Positions 7,830 through 16,638 of a stretch of DNA of 63,446 bases are shown piece after piece. A program made the translations under genes and the position numbers. The notes under the pieces were generated by a model that had not been told where the DNA came from, did no database searches, and saw only the letters and a program-made list of their open reading frames with translations. Source of the stretch: Alphaproteobacteria bacterium. GTDB taxonomy: Bacteria; Pseudomonadota; Alphaproteobacteria; Rhizobiales; Aestuariivirgaceae. Position 1 is the stretch's first letter, and every line of letters begins with the position of its first letter. The DNA lies in contig JAJRRY010000098.1 of assembly GCA_024279095.1 (NCBI GenBank), positions 1-63,446 on the forward strand, in the 5' to 3' direction.

Positions 7830-9272
7830 ATGGAGCAATCGCCCACACCGCTGTCGGGCAGAAAGATCGGATCGCGTCCCTTCGCGATCAGCGACCAGGC
7901 TTTTGCGGCGCTTGCCGTGCTGGCCGATTTCTGCACGATCCTCACCGTGACCGTCATCGCCAGCGGACTCTATCTGCACCTGGTCTACGGAAATTTCGCG
8001 CGACCGGACACCTATGCCACCTTTGCAATACTGCTGGCCGCCATATACATTCCCCTGCAGATAGCCAAGGGTCAGTACACGACCGAAACGATGCTGGCAG
8101 ACGGACGCAACGTTCCTTCGATCTTCACCGCATGGAATTATGCCTTCCTCGTACTTTTGATCGCCGGCTTTCTGACCAAACGGACGGAGGAATTTTCCCG
8201 TGCCGCCATCGTGTTCACCTACATTTCCGGATTCGGTGCACTGTCCCTGGTGCGCGAAGGCATGGTCACCCTGGCACGCAAGGGGTATGCCCGCGGTCTG
8301 CTGACCGGCAAGCGGGCCATGCTCATCGGTGACGGAGATGCCTTGCGCCGATTTCATGCTGCCTATGATCCGTCGGCTCTCGGCCTGCGGATCATATGCG
8401 AAATGGAAATCCCTTCTTCCCGTGCTCTCGATGCGGATGCCCTGAAACGCCAGCTTGAAGCATCCGTCGACAAGGCTCGCCTGCTTCAAATCCGTGACAT
8501 CTTCATTCTCGCCCCGTGGATCCGTCACGACATCGTGTTGCCCGCCCTGGAACATTTCACGGAACTGCCCGTTTCGGTTCATCTGGGACCGGACGGAATT
8601 CTCGACAGCTGCCATGGTGCCCGCATCCGGCATTTCGGTGCCATGGCCTCTCTCGAACTCGCCCGACCACCCCTTTCGCCCTGGGCGCTGACGACCAAGC
8701 GAAGCATGGATGTCATCGGTGCACTTGCCGGTATCCTTCTTCTTTCACCTTTGATGCTGCTCGCAGCCGTTGCCATCCGTCTGGAATCCCCCGGTCCCGT
8801 GCTGTTCCGTCAGAAGCGCAAGGGATTCAACGGACGCACTTTCCACATCTACAAGTTCCGCACCATGCATGTACTGAAAAGCGACGGCCCCGTGCAGCAG
8901 GCCCGGCGGGACGATCCACGCATCACCCGCGTGGGACGTCTCTTGCGTCGGCTCAGCATCGACGAGCTGCCTCAGCTCTTCAACGTTCTGAAGGGCGAAA
9001 TGTCCCTCGTCGGTCCGCGACCGCACGCCATTGATCATGACACCATATTCGAACGGCGCGTACGCCGCTATGCCCGCCGCCGCAAGGTTCTGCCCGGCAT
9101 CACCGGCTGGGCACAGGTCAACGGCTACCGCGGGGAAACCGATACCCGGGAAAAGCTCATCCGACGGATCGAATACGACCTCGAGTATATCGAGAGATGG
9201 TCCATATGGTTCGACACATATATCATAATGCTCACCATCCTGTCCCCAAAGACCTGGAAGAATGCCTACTGA
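7830..9272 (+). CDS. Undecaprenyl-phosphate hexose-1-phosphate transferase (WcaJ/ExoY type) for exopolysaccharide initiation
   Basis: A protein of about 480 residues with four to five N-terminal membrane helices, a central Rossmann-like region (about 140-250) and a C-terminal bacterial sugar transferase domain. The domain opens with TKRSMDVIGALAGILLLSP, followed by KFRTMH, the catalytic SIDELPQL (Asp-Glu) and LVGPRPHAI, and ends with GITGWAQVNGYRGET. Such enzymes attach the first sugar phosphate to the lipid carrier. GGAGA at 7816-7820 is nine bases before the ATG at 7830, which is preferred over the ATG at 7821. No glycosyltransferases, flippase or polymerase lie nearby, so the rest of the pathway must be elsewhere. 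Confidence 0.93.
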   Translation: MEQSPTPLSGRKIGSRPFAISDQAFAALAVLADFCTILTVTVIASGLYLHLVYGNFARPDTYATFAILLAAIYIPLQIAKGQYTTETMLADGRNVPSIFTAWNYAFLVLLIAGFLTKRTEEFSRAAIVFTYISGFGALSLVREGMVTLARKGYARGLLTGKRAMLIGDGDALRRFHAAYDPSALGLRIICEMEIPSSRALDADALKRQLEASVDKARLLQIRDIFILAPWIRHDIVLPALEHFTELPVSVHLGPDGILDSCHGARIRHFGAMASLELARPPLSPWALTTKRSMDVIGALAGILLLSPLMLLAAVAIRLESPGPVLFRQKRKGFNGRTFHIYKFRTMHVLKSDGPVQQARRDDPRITRVGRLLRRLSIDELPQLFNVLKGEMSLVGPRPHAIDHDTIFERRVRRYARRRKVLPGITGWAQVNGYRGETDTREKLIRRIEYDLEYIERWSIWFDTYIIMLTILSPKTWKNAY

Positions 9273-10518
9273 CAGCACTTCGCGCGTTCCCCTGAAAGAC
9301 CGGCGGCACGATTTCGACCGTCTCCTGCCCATGCTGGCAGGTGGACTGCTGGGAATCGTCGGCATCGTGCTTTTTTTCGTTGCCACCCTCTCGTCACATG
9401 CCGCCCCGTGGAATCCGCTCATGGTCTACGGCATGCTCATCACGGCTGCAGGTCTGGCCGCCATCATTCTGGCACATGTCGGCTGGCACCGCACCGCATG
9501 GGCCCTCGTGTTCGTCATCGGCCTCGATCTCTCCTTCGGGCTGGCCACCCATGCCATGGCCGCACTGGGCCTGCGCAATTCCTTCCTCCCCTTGAAGACG
9601 GTCTCACTGAAGGACACCGGGCGTTTCACGTGGCATCCGCTGCTGCAGGGCGTGCCAACGCCGGGCTTCGACAACGGCTTTTTCGTTCACGACGAAAAGG
9701 GCCGGAGAAAGGTCATCCCGCAGGCAGCGCCGGACGGTCCACGCATCGCCATCATTGGCGGATCATCCAGCTACGACCTTGGCGTGAAGGCCGGGCGCAC
9801 CTGGCCGGATCATCTCCAACACCTGATCCCGGAAGCACGCATATTCAATTACGGCGTACCCGGCTACTCGACCTCCGAACACATCATCCAGACCGCCTAC
9901 TATCTCGCCCCTGCCGACATCGGCTGCGCCGTATATTACATCGGCTGGAACGACATCCGGAATTCCTTCCTCCCCACACTGGACCCGGCCTACGCCGACT
10001 ATCACCTACTGGGACATGTGGACTTCATGCGCATCCGTTCCGTCACCGGCATCTCGTCCATCTACAATTTCCTGATGAACGCCCGGCTCGTGCGCCGCTT
10101 TACCAGCTACACGCGCATTCCCGCCGATTACCGTGGCTGGAAGCCGAAATCCGGCATCGACCGGCGACTGGAACGCATCTACCGGCGCAACCTGCACACC
10201 CTGAAGGCCATCAACGACACCCAGGGCCGGAAGACCGTCTTCATTCCCCAGATCCTCAACTACGCCCGTCTGACCGCACCCACGCGCTACGGCTGGTTCC
10301 CCCTCGTGGCGGACAGGGACGTGCCACCGATCAACGAGCACTTCAACCGGATCCTGAAGGAAGAGGCGGCCCGCCTCGGCGTGCCCTACGTGGACATCTC
10401 GCCGGCGATGTTCCAAGACGCCGACTTCGTGGACAACGGTCACTTCAGCGAGAAAGGCACAGAGAAGTTCGCCCGCTTCGTCGCACCCGCCATCCGAAAG
10501 ACCTGTCTGTCCAAATAA
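9262..10518 (+). CDS. Membrane-anchored SGNH/GDSL-like hydrolase or O-acyltransferase
   Basis: A 418-residue protein with three to four N-terminal membrane helices (about 20-110) and a C-terminal SGNH domain. Block I is GGSSSYDLG (near residue 170), the GWND motif (near 233) corresponds to block III, and the C-terminal D-N-G-H-F-S supplies the Asp/His pair. The start overlaps the sugar transferase by 11 bases, so the two are translationally coupled. The likely job is adding or removing acyl groups on the exported glycan. The fold is clear, but the substrate cannot be read from sequence. It converges with radA 44 bases downstream. Confidence 0.78.
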   Translation: MPTDSTSRVPLKDRRHDFDRLLPMLAGGLLGIVGIVLFFVATLSSHAAPWNPLMVYGMLITAAGLAAIILAHVGWHRTAWALVFVIGLDLSFGLATHAMAALGLRNSFLPLKTVSLKDTGRFTWHPLLQGVPTPGFDNGFFVHDEKGRRKVIPQAAPDGPRIAIIGGSSSYDLGVKAGRTWPDHLQHLIPEARIFNYGVPGYSTSEHIIQTAYYLAPADIGCAVYYIGWNDIRNSFLPTLDPAYADYHLLGHVDFMRIRSVTGISSIYNFLMNARLVRRFTSYTRIPADYRGWKPKSGIDRRLERIYRRNLHTLKAINDTQGRKTVFIPQILNYARLTAPTRYGWFPLVADRDVPPINEHFNRILKEEAARLGVPYVDISPAMFQDADFVDNGHFSEKGTEKFARFVAPAIRKTCLSK

Positions 10519-10562
10519 TAACGGACCCGAAATGGTATGACCGGCACCAGCCGATGGGCTGA

Positions 10563-11939
10563 TCAATCTCCGGACAGGGCATTGCCGGCGATCATCGCCA
10601 CCAGGTCGGCAACCGTCTCCACTCGCCGGATGGCCGGATCGTTGTCCGCCGTTCCATCGGCTGCAGTGATGATCGTCTCGAAACCCAGCTTGCGCGCCTC
10701 CCGGATGCGCTGCGCCGTCTGCCCGGCCGGCCGGATCACGCCGGAAAGGGCAATCTCGCCGAAGACAGCCGTGCGTGGTGGCAGCGGATTGCCCGTCAGC
10801 GAGGAGACCAGCGCCGCCGCCGCTGCCAGATCGGCCGCCGGCTCACGCACCTTCAGTCCGCCGGCAATGTTCAGATAGACGTCGTGACCGCCAATGCGCA
10901 CGCCGCCGTGCGTCTCCAGCACCGCCAGCACCATGGCCAGACGCGCCGTATCCCAGCCAACCACCGCCCGCCGCGGCGTGCCCAGCGCCGAAGGGGCTAC
11001 CAGCGCCTGTACCTCCACCAGCAGCGGTCGGGCCCCTTCCATACCGGCGAGCACCGCCGCTCCGGCCGACTGTGCTTGTGCATCTCCCATGAACAGCAGG
11101 GAAGGATTCTCCACTTCGATCAGACCGCGACCGGCCATCTCGAAGACGCCGATCTCGTCCGTCGGGCCGAAACGGTTCTTCACCGCCCGCAGGATCCGGT
11201 ACTGGTGCCCGCGATCGCCCTCGAAGTAGAGTACCGTGTCCACCATGTGCTCCACCACCCGCGGCCCGGCGATCTGCCCCTCCTTGGTCACGTGACCGAC
11301 GAACAGCATCACGCAGCCGGTCTTCTTGGCATGCCGGATGAGGATCTCCGTGCCCGCCCGAAGCTGCGAGACGGTGCCCGGAGCTGCCTCGATCATCGAG
11401 GACCAGAGCGTCTGGATGGAATCGATCACCACCACGTCCGGCCGTGCACCCTCGGAAAGCGTGGAGACGATATCCGAGACATTGGTTTCCGCAGCCAGCA
11501 GGACGGGGGCCTCCGCGACGCCCAGCCGCCGGGCGCGCAGCCGGATCTGCGCCACCGCCTCCTCGCCGGAAACGTAGATGCAGCGCCGGCCGGCCTGCGC
11601 CATGCGCGCCAGGGCCTGCAACAGCAGGGTGGATTTTCCGATGCCCGGATCACCGCCGATCAGGATGGCCGAGCCCGGCACCAGACCACCGCCGGCCACC
11701 CGGTCCAGCTCTCCGATGCCGGTGAGAATGCGCGGCGGTGCCTCCTCGTTCCCCGCCAGCGTCTGCAGCGCAACCGTGCGTCCCTTCGGCAGCGTGCGCC
11801 CCTTCGCACCGGATACCGGCTGATCGGCGCGTTCCTCGCTCAGCGTGTTCCATTCGCCGCAGGCATCGCAGCGCCCCGCCCAACGGGGTGCGACCGCCCC
11901 GCAAGCCTGACAGACGTAGCGTACCTTCGATCTGGCCAT
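10563..11939 (-). CDS. radA: DNA repair protein RadA (Sms)
   Basis: A 458-residue protein with the three RadA parts. An N-terminal zinc finger has Cys10, Cys13, Cys24 and Cys27. A RecA-like ATPase follows, with Walker A GGDPGIGKST (about 95-104) and the RadA-specific KNRFG motif. The C-terminal domain resembles Lon protease. RadA drives branch migration during recombinational repair. It is the distal gene of an alr-mlaE-mlaF-radA minus-strand run. In related genomes cvpA and purF often follow radA. Here a convergent SGNH gene ends 44 bases away instead. Confidence 0.96.
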   Translation of the reverse strand: MARSKVRYVCQACGAVAPRWAGRCDACGEWNTLSEERADQPVSGAKGRTLPKGRTVALQTLAGNEEAPPRILTGIGELDRVAGGGLVPGSAILIGGDPGIGKSTLLLQALARMAQAGRRCIYVSGEEAVAQIRLRARRLGVAEAPVLLAAETNVSDIVSTLSEGARPDVVVIDSIQTLWSSMIEAAPGTVSQLRAGTEILIRHAKKTGCVMLFVGHVTKEGQIAGPRVVEHMVDTVLYFEGDRGHQYRILRAVKNRFGPTDEIGVFEMAGRGLIEVENPSLLFMGDAQAQSAGAAVLAGMEGARPLLVEVQALVAPSALGTPRRAVVGWDTARLAMVLAVLETHGGVRIGGHDVYLNIAGGLKVREPAADLAAAAALVSSLTGNPLPPRTAVFGEIALSGVIRPAGQTAQRIREARKLGFETIITAADGTADNDPAIRRVETVADLVAMIAGNALSGD

Positions 11940-11963
11940 GGCGTTCCGGAAGAATTTCCGGCC

Positions 11964-12749
11964 TCACTCCTTCAGCACGCTCATCCTGATCGGTCCTTCC
12001 GCACGACCGTGGATGAACTGGTCCACGTAAGGGTTGCCGGAATGGTCGATCTCGTCGATGGAGCCGTGCCAGATGATCTTTCCGTGGTAGATCATCGCCA
12101 CCTCGTCGGCGATGCGTCGCGCAGAAGCCATGTCGTGGGTGATGGAGATGGCCGTGGCGCCGACGTCGCGCACCGTGGAGACGATGAGCTCGTCGATAAT
12201 CGCGCCCATGATCGGATCCAGTCCGGTGGTCGGTTCGTCGAACAGGATGATCTCCGGGCTGGCGGCAATGGCACGCGCAAGACCCACGCGCTTCTGCATG
12301 CCGCCGGAGAGCTCCGCCGGATAGAGATCGCCCACTTCGGAACCGAGCCCCACCTGTGCCAGCTTCTCGATGGCGATGTCACGCGCCTTGCGACGGCTCA
12401 CGCCGCGGCCCTGGATGAGACCGAAGGCCACGTTTTCCCAGACGGGAAGGGAATCGAACAGGGCCGCCGACTGGAACAACATGCCGAACCGGCTCATTAC
12501 CCGGTCGCGATCCCGTCCCTTCAGGTTCGTGGTGTCCTCTCCGTCGATGAGAACCTGTCCGCCATCCGGATGCAACAGGCCGATAATGCATTTCAGCATT
12601 ACCGATTTCCCGGAACCGGAACCGCCGATGATCACCAGAGAGGAACGCCGGCGCACCTTCAGGTCGATCCCGTCAAGAACCGTTTTCGGACCGAAGCTCT
12701 TGCGCACCCCCCGCAGCTCGATATGGATGTCCGTATCCCGTTCCGCCAT
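11964..12749 (-). CDS. mlaF: ABC transporter ATPase for phospholipid transport (MlaF type)
   Basis: A 261-residue ATPase with Walker A GGSGSGKSV, signature motif LSGGMQKR, Walker B IILFDEPTTGLD and the switch histidine in SITHD. The sequence MQKRVGLARAIA matches the MlaF/Ttg2A subfamily, which energises retrograde transport of phospholipid from the outer membrane and so keeps it asymmetric. Its start is only four bases after the stop of the permease gene mlaE. The substrate-binding MlaD and the soluble MlaC/MlaB are not adjacent, as is common in alphaproteobacteria. Confidence 0.92.
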   Translation of the reverse strand: MAERDTDIHIELRGVRKSFGPKTVLDGIDLKVRRRSSLVIIGGSGSGKSVMLKCIIGLLHPDGGQVLIDGEDTTNLKGRDRDRVMSRFGMLFQSAALFDSLPVWENVAFGLIQGRGVSRRKARDIAIEKLAQVGLGSEVGDLYPAELSGGMQKRVGLARAIAASPEIILFDEPTTGLDPIMGAIIDELIVSTVRDVGATAISITHDMASARRIADEVAMIYHGKIIWHGSIDEIDHSGNPYVDQFIHGRAEGPIRMSVLKE

Positions 12750-12753
12750 GAGG

Positions 12754-13527
12754 TCACTCCGAGAACAGCAGCGAGGTCATGACGTAGTTCGCCGCAAGGA
12801 TCAGGATGGATGCGGAAACCACGGCGTTGGTGGTGGCCCGGCCGACACCCTGAGCACCACCGCGGGAATGAAATCCGTGATAACAGCCCATCAGCGCGAT
12901 GATGAAGCCGAAGACCGCGGACTTTATCAGCCCGGATGTGACATCCTTGAACTCCAGGAAGTCCACCGTGTTCTTCAGGTACGCCCCGGAATTGAAGCCC
13001 AGGGAATGAATGCCCACGATGTAGCCGCCCATGATGCCGATGATGTCGGCAATCACCACCAGCAGCGGCAGGGTGACGACGCCGGCGACGATGCGCGGAC
13101 CGACCAGATACTTCATCGGGTTCGTGGACAGCGTCACCAGAGCATCGATCTGCTCCGTCACCTTCATGGTGCCGATCTCCGCGGCAATGGCCGCCGAAAC
13201 GCGCCCGGCCACCATGAGACCGGCCAGCACCGGTCCCAGTTCGCGGGTGATGCCCAGCGCCACGATGGAGGAGACGAGACTTTCCGCATTGAAACGGGTA
13301 CCGCCGATGTAGATCTGCAGAGCCAGCACGCCACCGGTGAAGAATGCGGTGAGACCAACGACCGGGAGTGAATTGTATCCGATCCGGACGAACTGGATCG
13401 CCATCTGCCGGATGTACCAGCGTGGCAGCAGACCCATGAAGACGGCATCACGGAGAAAGAGCGACAGCCTTCCCGCTTCCGCCAGCAGGTGCAGGACGAC
13501 ACGGCCGATCTGGGCAAGCGGATTCAA
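12754..13527 (-). CDS. mlaE: ABC transporter permease for phospholipid transport (MlaE type)
   Basis: A 257-residue permease with five to six hydrophobic segments and the MlaE/YrbE signatures: GLTAFFTGGVLALQ near residue 60, and E-L-G-P-V-L-A-G-L-M-V-A-G-R followed by E-I-G-T-M-K-V-T-E-Q-I-D-A-L. It is the membrane channel partner of MlaF, encoded immediately downstream. The gene sits 24 bases after alr on the same strand. Confidence 0.93.
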   Translation of the reverse strand: MNPLAQIGRVVLHLLAEAGRLSLFLRDAVFMGLLPRWYIRQMAIQFVRIGYNSLPVVGLTAFFTGGVLALQIYIGGTRFNAESLVSSIVALGITRELGPVLAGLMVAGRVSAAIAAEIGTMKVTEQIDALVTLSTNPMKYLVGPRIVAGVVTLPLLVVIADIIGIMGGYIVGIHSLGFNSGAYLKNTVDFLEFKDVTSGLIKSAVFGFIIALMGCYHGFHSRGGAQGVGRATTNAVVSASILILAANYVMTSLLFSE

Positions 13528-13551
13528 CGGACGATGCCTCGCAGTGGTACT

Positions 13552-14703
13552 TCATGAATCGGCAGGCGCATAAAGACGTGTATAGCGCATCCCGAGGGAA
13601 GTCAAAATCTCGTAGGCGATCGTCCCGGCCCATTTGGCCACCTCGTCCACCGTGATGTGCGCACCCATGATCTCCGCACGCACGCCTCGCTGCAGAAAAT
13701 CCTCGTCCACATCCGTGACATCCACACATATGGTATCCATGGACACCCGACCCACCACCGGGGCATAACTGCCACCGATGCACACCTGCGCCGGACCATC
13801 ATTGGCCGGCCAGCTCAGGGAGCGCAGGTAGCCGTCGGCATAGCCTGCACCAAGAATGGCGATGCGGCTCGGCCGGCTCGCCTTCCACGTGGCACCGTAG
13901 CCGACCGTTTCGCCTTCCGCCAGGCTGCGCAGCTGCAGGATGGGCGCATAGAGCGAAACCACCGGTTTCATGGGATTGGGACGACTGGCAAAAGGATTCC
14001 CGCCGTAGAGGGCGATGCCGGGCCGCACCAGATCATAGCCGAAACCCTCGCCAAGAAAGGTGCCCGGAGAATTGGCAAGCGAGGCCGGTGCATCGGGCAG
14101 CATGGCGCGCAGCACGTCGAAACGCTTGCGCTGGATCTCGTTCATCTCGTGGCCCGGCTCGTCCCCGCAAGCCAGGTGACTCATCACGAGCGTGACGCGG
14201 AAAGCGCCAAGAAGCGCACTGCTTTCCGCCAGGCTCCGGACCTCCGCTTCCGACAGTCCCAGACGCGAAATACCTGTATCCACATGCACCGCTGCCGGCA
14301 GCCGGGCCTGTTGCGTCTGACAGTAGTCCGCCCACTCGCGGATCTCGTCCAGCGAGGCCAGCGCAGGTCGCAGTGAATGCTCCCCGTAGTAGGCCGCCTG
14401 CCCCTGCAGAAGCCCGTCGAGAACATAGATCACCGCCTCGGGCAGAATTTCCCGCAGGGCAGCGCCCTCGTGCGGCAGAGCAACGAAAAACGTCCGGCAG
14501 CCGGCAGCCCACAGCGTGGTGACAACGGGTTCCAGGCCGAGCCCGTAGGCATCCGCCTTCACCGTCGCCGCGCACGTGGCCGGTGCCGCCTTGTCGGCCA
14601 TGAAGCGCCAGTTGTCGGCCAGCGCCTTCAGGTCAATGGCCAGCACGCCTCCCGCCAGCTCCGGATTTTCGGGCGGTGGCGTCACGCGATAGACAGTGCT
14701 CAC
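13552..14703 (-). CDS. alr: Alanine racemase
   Basis: A 383-residue PLP enzyme interconverting L- and D-alanine for peptidoglycan. Lys49 in TVKADAYGLG is the Schiff-base lysine. The beta-domain motif GYGATW and R-V-S-M-D-T-I-C-V-D carry the second catalytic tyrosine region and substrate loop. The order dnaB-alr is conserved in alphaproteobacteria. Here the two genes keep the same orientation but are separated by nearly 2 kb holding a plus-strand outer-membrane protein gene. Confidence 0.95.
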   Translation of the reverse strand: MSTVYRVTPPPENPELAGGVLAIDLKALADNWRFMADKAAPATCAATVKADAYGLGLEPVVTTLWAAGCRTFFVALPHEGAALREILPEAVIYVLDGLLQGQAAYYGEHSLRPALASLDEIREWADYCQTQQARLPAAVHVDTGISRLGLSEAEVRSLAESSALLGAFRVTLVMSHLACGDEPGHEMNEIQRKRFDVLRAMLPDAPASLANSPGTFLGEGFGYDLVRPGIALYGGNPFASRPNPMKPVVSLYAPILQLRSLAEGETVGYGATWKASRPSRIAILGAGYADGYLRSLSWPANDGPAQVCIGGSYAPVVGRVSMDTICVDVTDVDEDFLQRGVRAEIMGAHITVDEVAKWAGTIAYEILTSLGMRYTRLYAPADS

Positions 14704-15031
14704 TTCCTAGATCCCCTCGATCGTTCTCCCCGGATGTTTTCGCCCCCGTGACAACGGCGGGCACCCCGCTTCGATCGCCCCCGTCCGGGCGCGGCGGAAC
14801 TTCAGAACATCAGATTGGCGCAATTGTGACCGGCAAACAGCTGCTCTTCCGGCGGCCGACATGGAATGTGCATGCCGGCGGATGAAACGGTGGCCAAAAG
14901 ATGGAGGGCATATATCAAAAGTAGTATCTCAGTTGCATAATGAACCTGAAGTAATAAAATTTATTGCAAAACTGCTACACTTTCATGAAAGGAGTCATTC
15001 TATCGGAAAATTTGTCTAGTCTTGGAATCTG

Positions 15032-15049
15032 ACTCAATGGTAATTGAGT
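15032..15049. promoter_or_regulatory. Inverted repeat ACTCAAT-GGTA-ATTGAGT
   Basis: Two perfect 7-base arms are separated by four bases, in the AT-rich leader about 185 bases before the outer-membrane protein start codon. It has the geometry of a dimeric regulator site. I cannot assign the regulator. No T-run follows, so it is not an intrinsic terminator. Confidence 0.35.
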
Positions 15050-15110
15050 AAGTGACAAATATGAAATGCATCCTTGATTTTGAGAATATTTCGCAAATCA
15101 ATAATTCGTA

Positions 15111-15126
15111 ATTGTATCGATACAAT
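15111..15126. promoter_or_regulatory. Perfect 16-bp palindrome ATTGTATCGATACAAT, likely operator
   Basis: The palindrome is exact and its centre is CG. It lies about 105 bases before the ATG of the double-barrel outer-membrane protein. Even-length palindromes with a central CG are typical of LacI-family operators, and GTAT...ATAC half-sites also occur with GntR-type regulators. The regulator is not in the window. Confidence 0.45.
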
Positions 15127-15231
15127 GATCGATTTCAAAATGAATGAAGACAGAGGCCACAATGACCAACTGACCCTGCGACAAAAACAGGAAACGAAGG
15201 GGGGTTGCAATAACGGGAGAGGAGTCTGACC

Positions 15232-16536
15232 ATGACTGCCTGTTGCAGAATTGGAAGCGCAGCACTGGTCGGCATTGCCGCACTGTTTTCCACAACATTC
15301 GCCGCATCGGCAGCGAATCATGATATCGTCACGGGTCCGTCATGGACCGGCTTCTATGTCGGAGGATTTCTGGGTGCCGGTGATGTCACCCATGACGTCA
15401 CCACGGGCCTGCTGCCCGGCCTGGGTTATGACGGACTTGGAGGAGAAGGCATCTTCGGCGGCCTGATGGGAGGTTACAATCATCATGTTTCGGAGAGGAT
15501 CGTCTTGGGCGTTCAGGGCGAATTCGCCTTCTCGGGCATTTCCAGTGACTTTTCGCTCACCATCCCCGGTCTGGGCAGCGGTTCCGCCAAGCTGGAGGAG
15601 CAGTACTCGGTCGCCGTATCCGGACGGGTGGGATGGCTGTCGAATCCGGATACCATGCTCTATCTGATCGGTGGATATTCCCATGCTCGCTACAAGGCCT
15701 CCGGAAGCCTGTCCGATGATGGAGGATTTTCCATATCCGCCTCGCGCAAGGAAAGCTTCCATGGCTTCCACATTGGAGCGGGCATGGAGACCAGGGTCAC
15801 GCCGACCATCAGTGCCCGGGTCGAATACCGGTATACCGATCTCGGCCGGGAGGACTGGGGCACCGGCGGCATCGTGCGCACCGAACCATCTTCCCATACG
15901 GGCCGCATCGGCCTCGTCTGGAATCTGGGATCGGAGCTTGCCGCACAGCCTGCAGCGGATCTTCCACCGCCCGTGTCAGACTGGACCGGTTTCTACGTCG
16001 GAGCCTACTTCGGCGGCGGTGCGGCTGCCGGCGAAGTAACCTCGTCCTTGGTCTCCGGCAGTTTCGACGGTGTCGGCGGCGAAGGAATCCACGGCGGATT
16101 CATGGCCGGCTACAACTATCAGATGACCGGCCCCTGGGTGATCAGCCTCCAGGGCGAGTTCGGGTTGACCGACATTTCCAGCGACCTGAATGCAGGCATC
16201 GTCACCGCCAAGGCCGGTCCTACCTATACCGTTTCGGTCTCCGGACGGCTCGGCTGGCTCACCGGCCCCGACACCATGCTCTACATGCTGGCCGGTTATA
16301 CCCACGCCCGCTACAAGCTGAAGATCAATGTGCCCCTGGGATCCATCTCGTTCAAGGAAGGATATGACGGTTTCCATGTTGGAGCCGGCATGGAAACGCG
16401 ACTGAGCGAGCACCTGTCGGCAAGGGTGGAATACCGGTTCACCCAGTACGGCAAGGAGGACTGGGATACCGGTGGCATCATCCATATCGAGCCGTCTTCC
16501 CACAAGGGCATGGTCGGACTGGTCTGGAACTTCTGA
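15232..16536 (+). CDS. Outer-membrane protein with two tandem Omp25/Omp31-like beta-barrels
   Basis: A 434-residue precursor with a signal peptide ending at about residue 28 (TTFAASA). Two homologous units follow: residues 38-232 and 251-434, joined by an alanine/proline linker (about 233-250). Both units start with WTGFYVG and contain GGEGI-GG-M-GYN. Both also contain VSGR-GWL--PDTMLY, GY-HARYK, HVGAGMETR or its variant, ARVEYR, and EDW-TGGI followed by EPSSH. Each matches one eight-stranded Omp25-type barrel of about 190 residues. Only the second ends in the terminal phenylalanine (VWNF) used for outer-membrane insertion. GGAG at 15221-15224 is seven bases before the ATG. The gene interrupts the usual dnaB-alr pair in the opposite orientation. 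Confidence 0.85.
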   Translation: MTACCRIGSAALVGIAALFSTTFAASAANHDIVTGPSWTGFYVGGFLGAGDVTHDVTTGLLPGLGYDGLGGEGIFGGLMGGYNHHVSERIVLGVQGEFAFSGISSDFSLTIPGLGSGSAKLEEQYSVAVSGRVGWLSNPDTMLYLIGGYSHARYKASGSLSDDGGFSISASRKESFHGFHIGAGMETRVTPTISARVEYRYTDLGREDWGTGGIVRTEPSSHTGRIGLVWNLGSELAAQPAADLPPPVSDWTGFYVGAYFGGGAAAGEVTSSLVSGSFDGVGGEGIHGGFMAGYNYQMTGPWVISLQGEFGLTDISSDLNAGIVTAKAGPTYTVSVSGRLGWLTGPDTMLYMLAGYTHARYKLKINVPLGSISFKEGYDGFHVGAGMETRLSEHLSARVEYRFTQYGKEDWDTGGIIHIEPSSHKGMVGLVWNF

Positions 16537-16557
16537 CAACGAAACCTATGCGAATCG

Positions 16558-16596
16558 AAAAGGGGCTTTCCCGAAGATGGGGAGGTCCCTTTTTCG
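16558..16596 (+). terminator. Intrinsic terminator after the double-barrel outer-membrane protein gene
   Basis: AAAAGGG (16558-16564) pairs with CCCTTTT (16587-16593), and the arm interior also pairs partly. The downstream arm runs into a T-rich tract (TTTTTCGTTTT). It starts 22 bases after the stop codon. The A-rich left arm could also serve the convergent dnaB gene. Confidence 0.75.
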
Positions 16597-16638
16597 TTTT
16601 CGTTACGGATATGAACCAATAAAAATCGATCGGACGGC

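Larger units (their letters stand above)
14704..15231. other. 528-base AT-rich intergenic region with two inverted repeats
   Basis: No credible gene is seen in this stretch. Bases 14941-15180 contain 82 G or C out of 240 (34%, counted by eye), against well over 60% in most neighbouring genes. The region lies between divergently oriented alr and the double-barrel outer-membrane protein gene and must hold promoters for both. It contains a perfect 16-bp palindrome (15111-15126) and a 7-4-7 inverted repeat (15032-15049). Its composition suggests either acquired DNA or a nucleoid-protein-controlled promoter. Confidence 0.7.

Noticed and set aside
10884-12782. A 632-codon plus-strand frame opposite radA and mlaF
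   Set aside because: It is antisense to two well-supported genes and has no domain signature. The same reasoning applies to 20713-22317 (opposite mnmG) and 32670-34679 (opposite ahcY).
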